Assembly (NCBI RefSeq): GCF_037975245.1 | Contig: NC_092574.1 | Span: 15,847,213-15,911,212, forward strand | DNA from: Apostichopus japonicus | Lineage: Eukaryota > Echinodermata > Holothuroidea > Aspidochirotida > Stichopodidae | Direction of reading: 5' to 3' | DNA length: 64,000 nucleotides | In this document: piece by piece, positions 44,101 through 59,100 of the stretch | Layout of the letters: every line of letters starts with the position of its first letter | Numbering within the stretch: position 1 is the stretch's first letter | Position numbers and translations under genes: made by a program | Notes under the pieces: model-generated | Told to the model about the DNA's origin: nothing | Database searches by the model: none | What the model saw: only the letters and a program-made list of their open reading frames with translations

Positions 44101-47100
44101 CTAGGAATTACACAGTGGTGTGTCCTCAGTTCTGGCAGATGTACTCAGTATTGTTGGTAAGCTCTATCTACCCAATTATTTTTAATTAATTTGTTCAAAA
44201 GAAGCTTGGCTAGTATCATGATTACTTCACAATAACATCATCAAGGATCTGGCATGGTCTGTCTAAAGATTCATGTTATTTCCAGCCTGACCAATTCTAT
44301 GACTTAGAGCATGGTGGCACCAAATTTTGATGAATTTTGGTCACAATAAACAATATTTTTTTCAGTGTGGTTCCTTGTCACAGGGCCTACTGCTTGCCAG
44401 ACGTCATATTATATGGCACTTGTGTAGCTACCAGGGGCAGGTGGGACCTCTCGAAATGTTTTGCCCCCTCCTCTCTCTCTCCCTCCTCTCTCTCTCCCCC
44501 CCCCCCTCCCCTGACAAAAAAATAGTCTAAATATGCCCCAGTGGGTTACAGTGGTCATTTTAAAGATTCAGAGGTATCATACATAGTCTTGAAAGAAGTT
44601 TTATTATTTAGAGGGTCTGACATTTTTACCATAGTTGCACAATGTGCACTTTTTTTCATAGGCCTTTTTGATATAACAGTACAGTATATGTAAATCCTAA
44701 TACCCTGAACTACAGTTGCACATACTACATATATGGACATGTTTGGGAATGTGCCGTCGATACACAATGTTTTATGTACACTTGTAGAGAAATTGATCAT
44801 GTCAGTCATTTCTCATGCAGATATGGAGACGGTTTCTCTTGACGACAAAGCAGTGCGAGATCTGTTCCTGTCATTGGTCCCTGCTTGTAAAGTAAGTCAT
44901 GTTGATGTGATCTTGTCCTGTTATGGAAGCCTCATTTTGCGTTGGGTTGTATTAACCGTGTCATAACTCTGGCCAACTCAGGTAATATTCACACACAATG
45001 GGGCTGACTAGCCACACCCTATACAGTACAGAGGTGGCTGTCATATTTGTTGTGTCTAGTTCTACAAAACTTGACAAGCGGCAGTCTATGGCGGCAGATA
45101 GTATTTATAGTTACACTCGTCTTGAATGAAGAAGAGATTACTTGATGCGTATTGTCGAGCCAAGTTTCGACCCAGGCTAACTGTTTCAAGCACCTTAACT
45201 TGTGCTTTCTAAAGCATGCTTTTAGTACAGCAAAACTGCATTGGCACCATGAACTAGTCAATCATGCAGCGAGCCTGGTATGGAGGTTCAGCAGGTAGTT
45301 TTGTTCTCAGCTTGTCAGCACTTTCACACGATCATGTTACTTCAGTTCGAATTTCGTTAATGAGTACTGTACAATTCATGCACATTAGGACAGATATGAT
45401 TTTGAGTTTGTAACATTTATTTCAAGTCATTTTTGTTGTTATAAAAATATAATCAAATACAAATAACAAACTGAACAAGCTTTGGAGGAACCCACCGAAA
45501 GCTATACAAAGCTTGTAATGTAGGCCTTCCATTACATTAAAGAATTATGTACAGTAATATATATCACATATGATATGACACCCCTCTCTTAAACATGCTG
45601 GAGAGCCTCATTGGAGTCCCTCAAGGGAAGCAAGATATCTATGTGGTTACAACTTTTACGATGCACCTAATTGGACCTGGGAGGGGAATTGATGGCCTAA
45701 ACTGCTGATTATATCCTAAGATATTCCTGCTTTCTTCACAGGACTTCTTGAAAGAAAGTCTACTGAAGGAGAGGTTGGACAATGACACTCTAGAAGCAAC
45801 CGGAATCCTGCCACAAAAGAAAACTTTCCAACAAAAATATGTCCGTTTGAAGACCAAACTGTTGTAAGTGCTCGCAGCAATCATTATTCCATGCATCACA
45901 TTGCAAATTTTGTTTTGTCTTCTGCTTTCTTATCCCAACCTGCCCAAACTACCCAATCCTTTTAAAAGTTCACTGCAGTGATTGAATTCCTCATTTCAAT
46001 CTATCTCATCATTGAAGAGCGAATAGAACCATCTGTTCTCAGTTGTCATTTTAGTAGAAATACTCAAGGATTTTCAATTCTAAATTGTCTTGTATTTGTT
46101 GTTTGATTTCTTTTGGAATTTTTGGACTTCCGCTCATGTATATCGATATACTATTTTATTCATTTATCGTTTACCATAGATATGTTGGTTTACATATAGT
46201 GTTACCAACCGATATTTGGCATCAGGTGTTGTTGATCATTTCTCTTGCAGTTACAAACAACAGAAGTTTAATCTACCACGTGAGGAGAGTGAAGGCTTTG
46301 CCAAGTTAATAGTCGAACTTCAGAACAAGACCGATTTACCAAGTTCAAAGACATTACAAAATATACAAGCCCTCATTGGTAAGTCCTTGCAATGATAGTT
46401 TATGGTGGTAATGCCATACTGTAACTAATCAATCTCATTTATGATATAAAGAATCTTTGTATTATATAGTATACTACTGTAAGTAATAATGTTAATCCTC
46501 ATTTCTTGCATAGAAACTCTATATTATGCAGTACTTTATATGTAATTAACTGTATGTTAACTTCCAATGTTGGTACTGTAATTTTTTATTCAATACTATT
46601 TGAATTGTCATAGTTGTTACAAACTTTCTTTGCATAAATTTTCTACATGAAGTACCTTAAATATACTCTGTTAATTTTCTCTGCCATCATAACATAGAAT
46701 CTTCACTTTTTTGCTTTATCAATATTCTGTAAGTTATTGTATTCTTTTCTTTGTGCAGGATTCTTTAATCTGGACCCAAATAGATCGCTGGATATCATCC
46801 TAGAGGCCTTCGAGAACAGCCCCCATCGTGTCAATTTCTTTGTGCCTTTGCTCCAGTCATATTCATTAGAACAAGTCACCATTGCTCATATGCTAGGATT
46901 TAAGTATCAGTTTTTTGTGGTGAGTACCCGTAATTCCTCCAGTGACTTTGCCCACCCTGTAACCTCTCTCCTCTTTTAGGGTCTAACTTTAATAGGCCAC
47001 TCTCCTCATTTTCCTGTGCTCTTTGAGTGCCTAATTTCAGGTCCTGAATTTAGTAATCATAATTATTAATCAAATCCGATAAACAATATTAAGTTACACA

Positions 47101-50100
47101 TTTAAGACATTTCTCCAACTAGCTTGTTCCACTGATGTTCTATCACTTTATTATTACACTCAATCTGCCTTATTCAAAGTAGTATGAATATTTATGAATA
47201 TGTTGTACTCTAGAAAAGAGCATCAGACAAGAATTGGGCAATATATTTGATTGCTGGGATAAGACATAAATCACCACTCATGAGTAGAGAATGTAACATG
47301 TTAATAGTCATAAGTACCCTTACCTTGATTTGTCAATTTTAATTCTTATATTTCTTATGGCTTTATTTGTGAATATTATATATTTATTTTAGTTCCAAGT
47401 CTCTTATTGTAAGGGTGTACAGGTCTCCGGGCTACAGGAATTTGGTTTCCTTTTGAACATCCTGATCCGCTTTGTGTTTTCATACTTTGTTGTTTGTATA
47501 CTGTTTTTGTGATCGGATCAAATATATAATGAAATGAAATGAAATTCATTAATGACATTAAGAAGAGAATATTCCACACTTTCCAAAGGAAATATGTTTG
47601 AATGTACCTGTATTTGTGTACTGCAAAAACAACTAATGAAGACAGTTGGAGGATAGTTGGGCATGTCAGAGTTATATTTACATCATTGTGTTCATCTCTT
47701 TTCCAGGAGGAACACATTACCACTCCCAAATCCCTACACAATATCACAGCTCTGCTGCTTCATCATGAACTGATATCTCTAGAAGATGTCTACCATTATG
47801 TAAGTCATTTCCATCTTTGTACTAAAGACGACAAGGATATTCATGTGTTACGTTCTATAGGACACCCACTGAACGCCAGGAGTAAAATTTAAAAAAAACA
47901 ATGAAAAAACCACTCTTTCATTATTATTTTTTTATTTTTTTTAATGGAAACATGAGTAGAGGGAGACCAGTGGCAAAATGAGGCCATGAAATGGGTGGTG
48001 AAATGGAGGAATGTATGGAACTGTGCAGGACTGTGGATATGAAAATGTCAAAACCCATGTGATATTACTCTGTCAGGGTGTTTGTCCTGAAGAGGGGGGG
48101 GGGGGGAAGGGAGGTATGGGATGAAAGGGAAGCACTTGATTTGGTAAAGAAAAGAATTTGCATATAGAAATATTGCTCTTTGGCAGCCATCATGCACATT
48201 TATTTTGTGTTCAGGAGTGATGTAAGATGTTTTTGTTGATGAAGGTAGGGGGGGGGGGGCCTTCATACCACCTTAGCATTTGTATGATGTGGATGGTGGG
48301 AAACATATTTTGGGCATAGTTAAGATGTCAAGTAGCCCTCCCTCTCTCTCTCCAATACTGCTTTGAAGATACATCAGTATAATCCTAGTGAGCAAAGAGC
48401 TGCCAGTAATGTAATGATAAGGTGCCAAATATTCCCTGATGTGCAAGTATTTTCTTAAATTAATTAATATTTTGTGAATAACAGTATGTTATTACATGTA
48501 GTCTAATTATTTCAATCCCTAACTGTACTTATCTGTTACCAGTCTTTTAGACTGAAGACTGACTGTTGGAATGTCAAAATTAGAGCCAGTTTGATGATTG
48601 CCTTTTCAAACTTAGTTAAACCAGACTTTATTGAAAACTAAGCTAACTGATTTAAATGTTTAACACATGCAGTAATTTATGTCACTACATTTACTCGTTT
48701 TATTTGCAAAATGCTCTAACAAGAAACCGCTTTGACACTTATTTTGGTAGACTACATATCCCAGTGCCCAACTCCCCGCACCACCCCCCACCCCCACCTC
48801 AACACACATACACACTCTTTCCACATCATCAGACTATACCCCATTGGGGTGTATTTACAGTATATGTGCACATCCCAAAGTGCTTCAGATTTTGCACACT
48901 CTTTTCATATCTGTGTTTGTTTGATGTGCATAGCTGGCTCCCAGTGATGTTGAGATCAACACCCAGTACAAGAAAGAAGTTACAAATGCACGCCAGTACT
49001 CTCGTAAGATGAGTATGGCCGTCCTCTCTGCCAAGGAAGATAAACCTGATGACAAAGACAAAGACAATAAAGATGACAAGGTAAAACCACTCTTTTCTAT
49101 CTCTTAAGGGGTCTTTTTTGGGGGGGGGGAGGGGGGTTTGATAAATCCCATTCTAGCCTAACAAGAGTATTGTGGTCAAGTGGTTAAGGCAGTGGACTTG
49201 GTTTTGCAGGTTCGAGTCCTGGCCAGATCATTACGTTGTGTCCTTGGGCAATTCTTTATCTACGTTACCTGTCTTCCAAGGAAGGTAACTTGTATATATA
49301 GTTGCGTGCACTGGTTTTGTGGCTGCATCCTGTGGGTAGTCCCCGTGGGACACGTAGTACATATGGTGCATTGGAGTGCCCCAGGAGGGATTGTTTGAAT
49401 TGTGCACACTTTGCTGTGTGGTTGTAACAAGCTACCAGTGACCAGGGGTTAAGTTGTAAAGTGGTTTGAGGAGACTTTGGCCTCAAACAGACTGTAAAAC
49501 TTCAATTTTTCACTTCTATTTCTTTGTCCTTTTCCATTGTTTGTATTTTTCCAGTCAGTTTTCCATTGTTCATTTACTTACATCATACCTTTCATAAATT
49601 AGTATCTTGAAATATCAACCCTTCAAGTGAGCTCACCCTGAAATTATGGACCTATAAAATTAAAAGAAAACCAACCACCTGCTATAAGTTTTTTTTTGGA
49701 AAAATAGCTGAATAGACCATTTTCTTTTTATCTTGCAAACAGGTCATTGACAACCAAAAGTTAGGTCTTTGTGAAGCATTATTGAACCTCGGTGACTGGA
49801 TTCATGCCAAACAATTGTTGGACAAGCTGCCAGAGTTTAGCGCTACAGCCAACCCTAGTGTTGCTGGAGCTCTAAGCTCCCTTATAGAGAAACTGCTTGA
49901 CATCATGTACAGAAAGTAAGTACCATCATCAACTATGCAATGAAACTTCACCTCACCTCATTTCCTGTTGAGCACAAAGCAAGCTGGGTTCAATGTTTGG
50001 TCTATTCACCCATTGTTTATCTGAAGCCTGTGGCTCTCCGCTCTCCATGTGGCATATTTATGTCCCAGGGCAATAACCACTATTTCACATGACTGAATCT

Positions 50101-53100
50101 GTGGTAGACAGGTGTATTTTATTACCCCCATGTTGGTGCTGCGTTGTAGATTTTTGCTACTGGGACATATTATTAATTACAATCCAGGATCTCAGCAGTC
50201 AACATTGTGAACCATTCATTTATCATGTGTAGTAGCAATCTGGTATTGCCAGAAGCAGTTCACAAAAAGGGCAGTTCAGGGGGGTGGCTTATTGAACTTT
50301 GGCCCCAAAAGGCTAGGGGCCCTGTATGGGTTGATTGGGATATTTTGAGCCAACAGATTACAACTGGCTGTCAAGTAAGATGGTCAGACAGAACTTTTAA
50401 GGTTTTTCATGTTTATGGCTTTGTGTTAAGCATATGTTAGATGGAGTAAGGGTGAAGGGCCTCAGTCTTGAACCGGGGCCTCTAAGACCCTAGTTAGGCC
50501 ACTGGGTGGTGTTACAAGTGAGTCTTTTGATCCTGTATTAGGCATAACAATGTCTTTTCATTAAATTACACGACAGTCTTAAATGTCAAAGTTCAGAATC
50601 ATGAATGATTCAGTTTGACAAGGATGCAGTCGAAATTAATGATTTACGGTCAAACTTTAATGTGAGGATCCTTTCTTGAAAAGAAGGATCCTTAGATTTG
50701 GTAGCTTGTGTGCTTCTTCAGCAACATTTCTTAGCATGAGGTTTGACTGAGAGCTGGTAAGACTTAAGCAAAGGCATTACCACAAGTCAGATTAGACCAT
50801 TTAAATAATGCTTTCCTGCACTTTGCTTCTCAGTCCAGCTTTATTGCAAAATGTGTTTCTGTAGATGGAACTGCCTCATGAACTGGTCTTTGCTCAGAGT
50901 AGCACTTAGAACATCTTTCTGTATTGCTCTTATTTAGGATTTAGTTTGTATAGGTCTGAAAGCATTCATTTGTTGATTCCATGCATTAGATGTACAGAGA
51001 CATTTCTACCTGATTTTCAAAGTTTTTTTAAAGTTCTGTGTACATCATTATTCGATTAACCTATCTACGGGGTATAAGTGATCCGGGTATCGCATCGCTA
51101 AATGCCATCCAAAAATGGGCAAACTGCTATACAGGTGCAACGATGTGAAGTCAGGCGCGTAGCCAAGGGGGCAGCCCCTTGAGCAATATTTTTTTTTATG
51201 ATATTGCTAGTAATTTCAAGAGAGAAAATGCTAAGATGTGACTTACAAGGCCTGGGAAGTGCCATTTTCAGCGATCTGGGAGGCATTTTCAGCCAAAATT
51301 TTCTTGTACACTTCGCGCCAACCCATAGTGGCGCTACGCTGAGATAGTTTCCAATGCCGTATCTTCAGCTCTGATAGTTTGCCTACAGTTACGCCCCTCC
51401 CTTGGCAAATTCCTCGCTACTCGCCTGTGTATAGCAGTTCTTTTTGTAAGAACAGTATTGTAAATGTGGGACAAAGTTTAGAGCCTTCAGAACTGCTTTG
51501 CCAAAATTTGAACACTAGATTATTCCCTGAATCTCTATGTAATGTGTACTCTTTGTCGCGCTTTCTCTTCAGAAAAGCCAAACCCTCAGGTGCGAAATCT
51601 AAGAAGTGTCGTTTTGATAACTCAGGGCCAAATGTACTTCAGGCTGTGTCGGACTTCATCGGGCTAAGACCAGTTTTCCAGATGTGCACATACCTTGGGC
51701 CCTATGGAAGTAACCACCCTTTACTCTTGTGGAAGCTCACCAGACTCGGCAGAGTGGTTATGGCTGACGTAAGTGAAATATTTAAACAGGTCTAGAGGCA
51801 TTTGCAGGGCCAGTAGATGACAATGAATTGCGTTTACTCTGAAATCTGTGAAGATGTATGCTTGCGTTGTTGAAACTCATGTCACTCAGAAATTATTGAT
51901 AAATGTAAGCAACTTTCGAAATTCATTTACAGTCAATTTTAATGAAAATCTACTAGACAATGAGATTTTGTTTTTTTACAGATGAAGTCTAAAGATGCTG
52001 GAAAGGTTGCTGCCATGGTAAGTGTTGATGCATCTTTGTTAGCTATGGTTCATGAATCATTAGAATTCAAAGTATCTGATAATTTTCATGCCAAACAACT
52101 TCAAGAAGTGGTAGGTGAGGGGTGTCAATTAAAGGTGGCTGTTGAGGTACTTGAGTGAAAGTGTAAGTCTAATGTCGGCATAATTAGCTACAACTGAAAT
52201 TTGTTGTTGTTGTGCACTGGTTAAACTAGGATCACTGGAGTATATCATCGGTACCATAAAGTTTGTTCTCAGATGTGTACTTCGGTATATAGTCTGCCTT
52301 GTATAGCTACAGCATTATGTAATCTGGGATTAAATGATACATATCAGATAACTACAGTTCACCCTTTGGGTTCGAGTAAACTACATATTATTCTCTGATT
52401 GAAGTAGCGGTATCAGTAATCCACAGTATGTTGATCCACAGTTATTATCTGTGTAAACTATGTACCTGATAAAGTTTAACCTGAACAGGGTTTAACAGTA
52501 ATCTATAATTCTCTGTTTACTGACTTGTCAGCAACATGTGATTACATGTGATTGATAACAAGCCACAAACGTCACCTCAAGTGATCTTAAATCTGTTTCT
52601 AATATTGTGACTTTCATCTTCTTCCTGGTGTAACAGGTACCTTTGAGAAACAGTCTCCTCTCTGTGATAGAGTCTGTCCTTCTTCCATCTCTAAGCTTGA
52701 TGGAGTGTAATGCTTCACTCTCAGAAGAGATGTGGAAACTGCTCAAGCTATTTCCGTACGAAGTTCGGTAAGGAAATATCATTTGAAAGCAAAGGTAGAA
52801 CTTCAGATAAAACTGAAATGTCACCTAACGAGACCAATTAAAAAATTTCTTCCTGTCTTGAATGTAAAGGAGGTCAAATAGGTTATTATTAAGTTATGTT
52901 AAATCTGTTATTAAGAAGCTGTCTTTTGAGTATGTGTGAAAATGTAAACTGTGGAAAAAAATTGGAAAAATATGTGTAATAAGAAATGAGCATCTGTTTT
53001 CCTGATCAATTTTAAGAAAGTAAATAAGACTCTTCTACCTATACATACAGTTTAGAGAAATAAGATTTTATTTCCCTCACTGAGATGCACTGTTAAGTTG

Positions 53101-56100
53101 TCTAACAAATTTTTTACCCCTGAAAAAGTCCTACAGATACTCAATTTGCAATCATTGACAATGACAATACACACTCCAGTGATCTCTCTTCTCCATTTAC
53201 AGTGTGACATTTCATAGCAAATGTTAGTAAAACTAACATCTATGGTAAATTTTAAAAGTAGGAGAGTAGTTTTTATTTTTTCTCGTAAAAAATGGTCAGT
53301 CTCTTGAGTGAGTCAATTAGAAGCCCCTGAGAATGTGGCCTGCCCACTAAACAGATCAGTCGTTAGGAGCAAACCTGTTGAACAAGAAGAAATTTCCTGA
53401 CTTATATCAATTTATTTTGCATTTAAGAAGTGTGCCTGTCACTAATGATAAATGCAATGTGTCATGCTATTTTCCTCTGCTTATTTTTTGGTTTAACGGT
53501 AATCTCACCTAATAGTTTAAAAATGAAACATTTTCTCTTGCAATCTACTGGGTATTATTATTATAACCATTTGGCTTTGGTTAATGCCTCTACAATGATG
53601 GGTATTTTTTTCATTTGTAATAAAACTTGGTACATTTGACTTTCTTGTTTTTGACCAGGTATGCTCTTTATGGAAGATGGAAGAACTATGTTTACACCAT
53701 CCATCCTGTTCTTATACGATTCAAAGCAACAGTGACAGATAATGTCAAATATATTATGAAGAGGCTGACCAAAGATAACGTTAAAGTCTCCGGGAGACAA
53801 CTAGGAAAGCTTAGTCACGCCAACCCTGGAGTAGTCTTTGAATATGTAAGATTTTCTGCCTCATTTCAATACGCCACCTGCTCTATCAGCTAGGTATTAC
53901 CATTACAAAGAAAAGGGAACATATTAGAGGAAATTCATTCAACGTTCATAGAACTTTTGATTCTTGCACTAAAAAGACAGACTTGTGACTTTGTAATCAA
54001 TTCACTTCAATTTAAGGTCAAGTCAAGTCATAATTCCTGACTCAAAGATAACCAGACTCTCGGTATTATCTCCATTCCTCTATCGGGAGAGAGCTCACAA
54101 ACATGTTGGAGTTGTTTGATATATAGTGACGTGTGAGTCTTGAATTATTTATACAATACCTGCATAAACAAGGAACATGTTTTTAAGGTTAATAAGCCTG
54201 ATTAGGTTTTGCATTGTTGCAAGCAGGTCTGAGGTGTGTGGAGTTCAGGGGTCATTAAGGTGTCCTGGGGTCAAATAGGAGAATGGGAGGAATATGGGAT
54301 AGAGAATTATGTATGCATGATATACTTTAAGAAACATGATGACTTCAAAGGAAGGGGATGGGAAGGCTGGTGACATAGATGTCCCCTGGTCTGGACCTGT
54401 CAGTGGGGCTGTGGCTCAGTGGTCAATGATGTGTCCTGGGTTCAAATGGGAGGAATATGGGATAGAGAATTATGTGTGCATGATATACTATAAGAAACAT
54501 GAGGACTTCAAAGGAAGGGGGTAGGAAGGCTGGTGACATAGATGTCCCCTGGTCTGGACCTAGCTCTGGATTCCACTGCCTGCAAGTTCCAGTTTAGTTT
54601 CATTAATTTTTGCTGATTCATCATCCAATCTGTTTGATTCCAATAAATATATCTATGCTCATTTCTAAAGAATGAAGAATTCATGCTTTATTTATATATA
54701 TTTATTTATTTTAATCTATTACTCTTTGCACAATTTATTAATTGCTGGTTGCAGTATTTTGTTGCAGAAATTCATGGAACAAAAACAAAAACTTTTTTTT
54801 TGTTTTTTTGTTAGGTGCTGAATCAAATCCAGAAATATGATAATTTCATCGGTCCTGTTGTGGATGCTTTCAAGTATCTCACATCTCTATCACAAGATGT
54901 TCTAGCCTGTATCCTTTCACTGAAAGTAAACTCATCATCTTCATAAGGATGTAACGTGGGAAGGGTATTCCATTGAATAATAGAAACCGCTCTGTCTCCA
55001 AAATCCTCAATACTTACAAATTCCTCGCCTTTAGAAATCCCCCCCTAATTGGCTCTTTAGCTCCGACCTCGGGTAAGTTTATGGCTTCTATACAATGTGA
55101 TTACATAAGACTTCACTTACCAGCAACTCCTTGAATGAACATAGACAACTTTCCCAAGAAAAAAAAAAAGTGTCTACTCTATAAAAAAAACAATCTTATT
55201 ATCCCCCGTAGGACCTCTCGCGAGGTCAACCAGGGGTTAAACTCCTTTTGATTTGATTTGATTCCATTGGATACAAATATGTATTTTTGCAACTGCACAA
55301 ATGAGTATGGATCTACGGCTTCAACGCTGGAACTGCAGAAAAGCTGTACAAATTAACATTTCTGTGTTTGAGATGTATGGCAGTAAATACATTGAAGTCT
55401 TGCTTAGTTTGTCGACTCGGTATGTGAACATCAATGATACAACTGATGTTCACCGTATAGCATAATTTTATAGAAGAGCATCATTGTCATATGAAATTGT
55501 GGTATTATTAAAATCCTTGACCTTTGACCCCACCCAGACTGTATGATTGAGGCCATTGCTAACCCTGAGAAGGAACGAATGAAGCATGACAATACAAATC
55601 TTTCACTTTGGATGCAGAGTAAGTCATTTTGAATTTAGTATTTAAATAACAAAAAGAGCTCTTCATGGTGAATGTGTCACAATCAATAGCTGCAGAAATC
55701 GTGCAAGGGTGGGAGGGAAAAAAGGACAGTTCATAAATTGTACGATTTGATCAGTCTAGTGGTTGCTTGTCTTATTGCCCGGTTTATTAATATTGTTCAA
55801 ATTGATTTTGATATTTCTTATAGGTTTAGCCTCATTTAGTGGTGCCATCTTTAAGAAGTACAACATTGAACTGAAAGGCCTCTTACAGTTTGTTGCCAAC
55901 CAGCTAAAGGCGGGAAAGAGGTAAGTTTGCAGTAGCGATGTGGGAATGATTTTCTCTGGTTTGAGTTCGTTTGTTTGCTTGTCTGCTTTCTATAAGAGCT
56001 TGTCTGAGTTAATAACAGATAGCCTTATGGAAAATTCAAACAGGAAGCCTGTCTACTGAGAAATTCTTCTCATGTAAATCGTGAGTACGAATACTGCATT

Positions 56101-59100
56101 ACAAAGTTATGTCAGAAACACTGAATATTCACAAGATATTCCCCAGAGAACCAAGTTTTGCCCTCTTGATTGTAAAAAAAATATAATTTTTTGATCAACT
56201 TGGGTGTCCAATGGAGTATTTAAGTTTTTAAAAGTCGTTAACAGCAAAAGTCAGCAAAAAGGTTTCATCAACTTTATGGACATGTAAAGTTACTTTTGTA
56301 TTTTAGGTTACTACCCTCTTGCAAAGCACCTTGTGGTATGCTTACAGACTGATGTCGTGTTTTCTTCGACTTCTCTTAACTCTGAGTACTCGCCAAACAT
56401 TTATTGCTTAAGATCGAGATAAGCCAAAGTACACTATGGACACTGGATAGTGTATAGTTTGTAAGTTTCATGAAAGAAAAAATTACAAATGAAATGTTTT
56501 CATCACGGAGAGGAATGTTGTCGTAGTGATATTCATTTTGGTGCAATACTACTTTTCTTTTTGTTTGAACTCTTCCAGTCTAATCTTTTGTATACTTGTT
56601 ACTCCCTTTCTTTCAACTATAACTAAACTTTCTTTGTTTATCCCGTCAGTTACGATTTACTCATTCTACGAGAGGTGATCCAGAAGATGGCTGGCATTGA
56701 AATCACAGAAGAGATGACTCCTGATCAGCTAGAGGCATCTGGTGGTGGGGAACTTCTTAAAGGAGAGGTTGGTATCTTTTCTCTCTAACCATGTTAATTT
56801 TACACGTTACTGTATTGACCTATGGAGTTTGAGTTGCTCCGACCAGTAGCCAGTCCCGCCTCTGCCAACATTGTAACAGTTCATTTTGTGCATTTCGTTT
56901 CTCAAAGCAACACCGCCTACAAGGGAACTATTTGGCCAAGTATGTCTGCATTTTGTAATTAAATATGATACAGGGGGAGGACGTACTCAATCGTTACAAA
57001 CGATGATTCTGTAAATTCCTCTGTTCCCCCATCCAGGCTGGCTACTTTGCGCAGGTCCGCAATATGAAGAGATCTTCCCAGAGGCTGAAGGAGGGTATGA
57101 TGGAGGATGACTTAGCCATCAGTCTCTGCATCTTGATGGCCCAGGAGAGATTCAGCATTGTCTACAAGCATAACAAAGAGACACATCTTAAGTTGGTCGG
57201 TAAACTATTTGACCAGGTAAGGGTTGCCTGTGGGGTCAATCTTTTTACCTGTAAAAGAAATCTCACCAGTTGCCAAGAAATGTTGAAATTGAACTATCTG
57301 TTGAGTTTGTGATTTTAATTGTTCAGTCTGTGAAAGATTACTACACACAAAATATGTACAGACTGTAAGTGTGTGTATGCATGTTTGTTTACATGCGTTT
57401 GTTTTGCTATCTGACCGAGGACTTGAACAAAAGAATTTCAGGTCCTCGGTTGTGATTTCTAAAGAATCACCACGTCCTCGGAAGAATTCTATTGTATGGG
57501 GTATTGTTTAAGTTAGGGTACGTGGATTTGAACAATGGAAAATACAATGGGGTCCTCGGTCTGAATGAAACACAAACGTGTGTGCATGCGTGTGTTTGTG
57601 TGTGTGTGTGTGTATGCATGTATACTCCCTACTGCAGACAGTCACCTATCTTACCTAATATAGCAGTAGTACATTCTGCTGCTAATATTCTTCTGTTTGT
57701 TACTTGAAGGGGATTTGGTGGGAGTGGAAACATGGGAATGAGGTTAGCAAATGGCAGCAGGTGGGTGGTGGGATTGTCTGGCCTGGTCTGGTCTAGTCAT
57801 CTAACATTTACACATAGTCTCAAAGGAGAACAAGTATATCTCTCTTCTTGCATATGAGCATTTTCTCACAATTTTTGCATTGTTCTTATAACCCATTCAC
57901 CATATATCATCTCTATTTGCTTCATAGTGCCAAGACACTCTAGTGCAGATGGGTGGATTTCTTTCAGTACACCTCAGTATTGAGGACTATAGTAAGAATC
58001 TACCAGCCCTCGATGCCCTGGTCACACAGCACCATCTGAACCCAGAGATTGCCTTCTTTCTCCACCGGTCACTCTGCTCAAACGCTATACTTGTAAGTAG
58101 GATTGCTTTCTTTGAAGCCATTTGTGTTTTCGGCTATTTTATTTTTTTCTTTATTTTTTTTTATTTTTTTATCCAATTGTTCAGAGATGTGCTGTGTCAA
58201 CAGGAAGCTGTTTATATGTGAGAGTCGTTTTTGCCTATTGGATAAATTATGAATGACATTTGGGAAGTATGCAGCCACGTAATAAGTCAGTACTCTCTCC
58301 GCATTCTGGACTTTGTAGAGAGTAAGGGGATGTAGGGACAAGATTGGAGGTGTTAATATGGAACATGTGTAGTTAGAGCATACTCGCATGTAACAACAAT
58401 ATGTTTCAGCCGGATGAATTTTCCCTGCTGCAAATTTGAACATGACTGATGTACACAGATGCTGAAAGAGTTCGTACTGGGTTCTACAGGCCTCTCTTTA
58501 AGTTTCGTGAAAAAAAGAATGTTTACCTGGAGATTTAACATATAATATGTTTTTTGGAACGTAAATATGCATCTACTAGTACATCAATCTTGATCAGTCA
58601 GTTGCCAGTCGTGTTGTGTTCTTGTAATTTTTTACAACAAGCTGGATGTTGAACAGTCTTATTTCACAATTTTCCCAGTAAATGTTTGCTTTAATTTCAT
58701 CCGTCTTAGTCCAAGTTTGATGATTTGCGGAAGCAAGACAAACAGAGGTCTAAGGAGGAGAAGCCAAACACAGAGCAGAGGACCCAATGGTACCTGGAGG
58801 CATGCAAGCTTGTTCTTTCCCCTCTCATAGAGACAGTGAAGATACTACATGCTCCTAAAGTCTGGGATGAAATCAGGTTAGAATATAAAACAGGACCCAA
58901 TGGTACCTGGAAGGCATGCAAGCTTGTTCTTTCCTCTCTCATAGAGACAGTGAAGATACTACATGAACCTAAAGTGTGGGATGAAATCAGGTTAGAATCT
59001 AAAACAGGAAAGAATTTCAAATAGCTTCACTGATTTCAGCTTGTTTAAATTTGTTAGTGTAATTGTTACTGTATTGAGGTTAGACGATGTTACCAGTTTT

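Noticed and set aside
58894-58990. Second copy of exon 22 as a separate alternative exon
   Set aside because: The bases before it (ATAAAACAG) lack a polypyrimidine tract and an exon starting there would be out of frame; use of the distal donor as an extension is the only in-frame reading.
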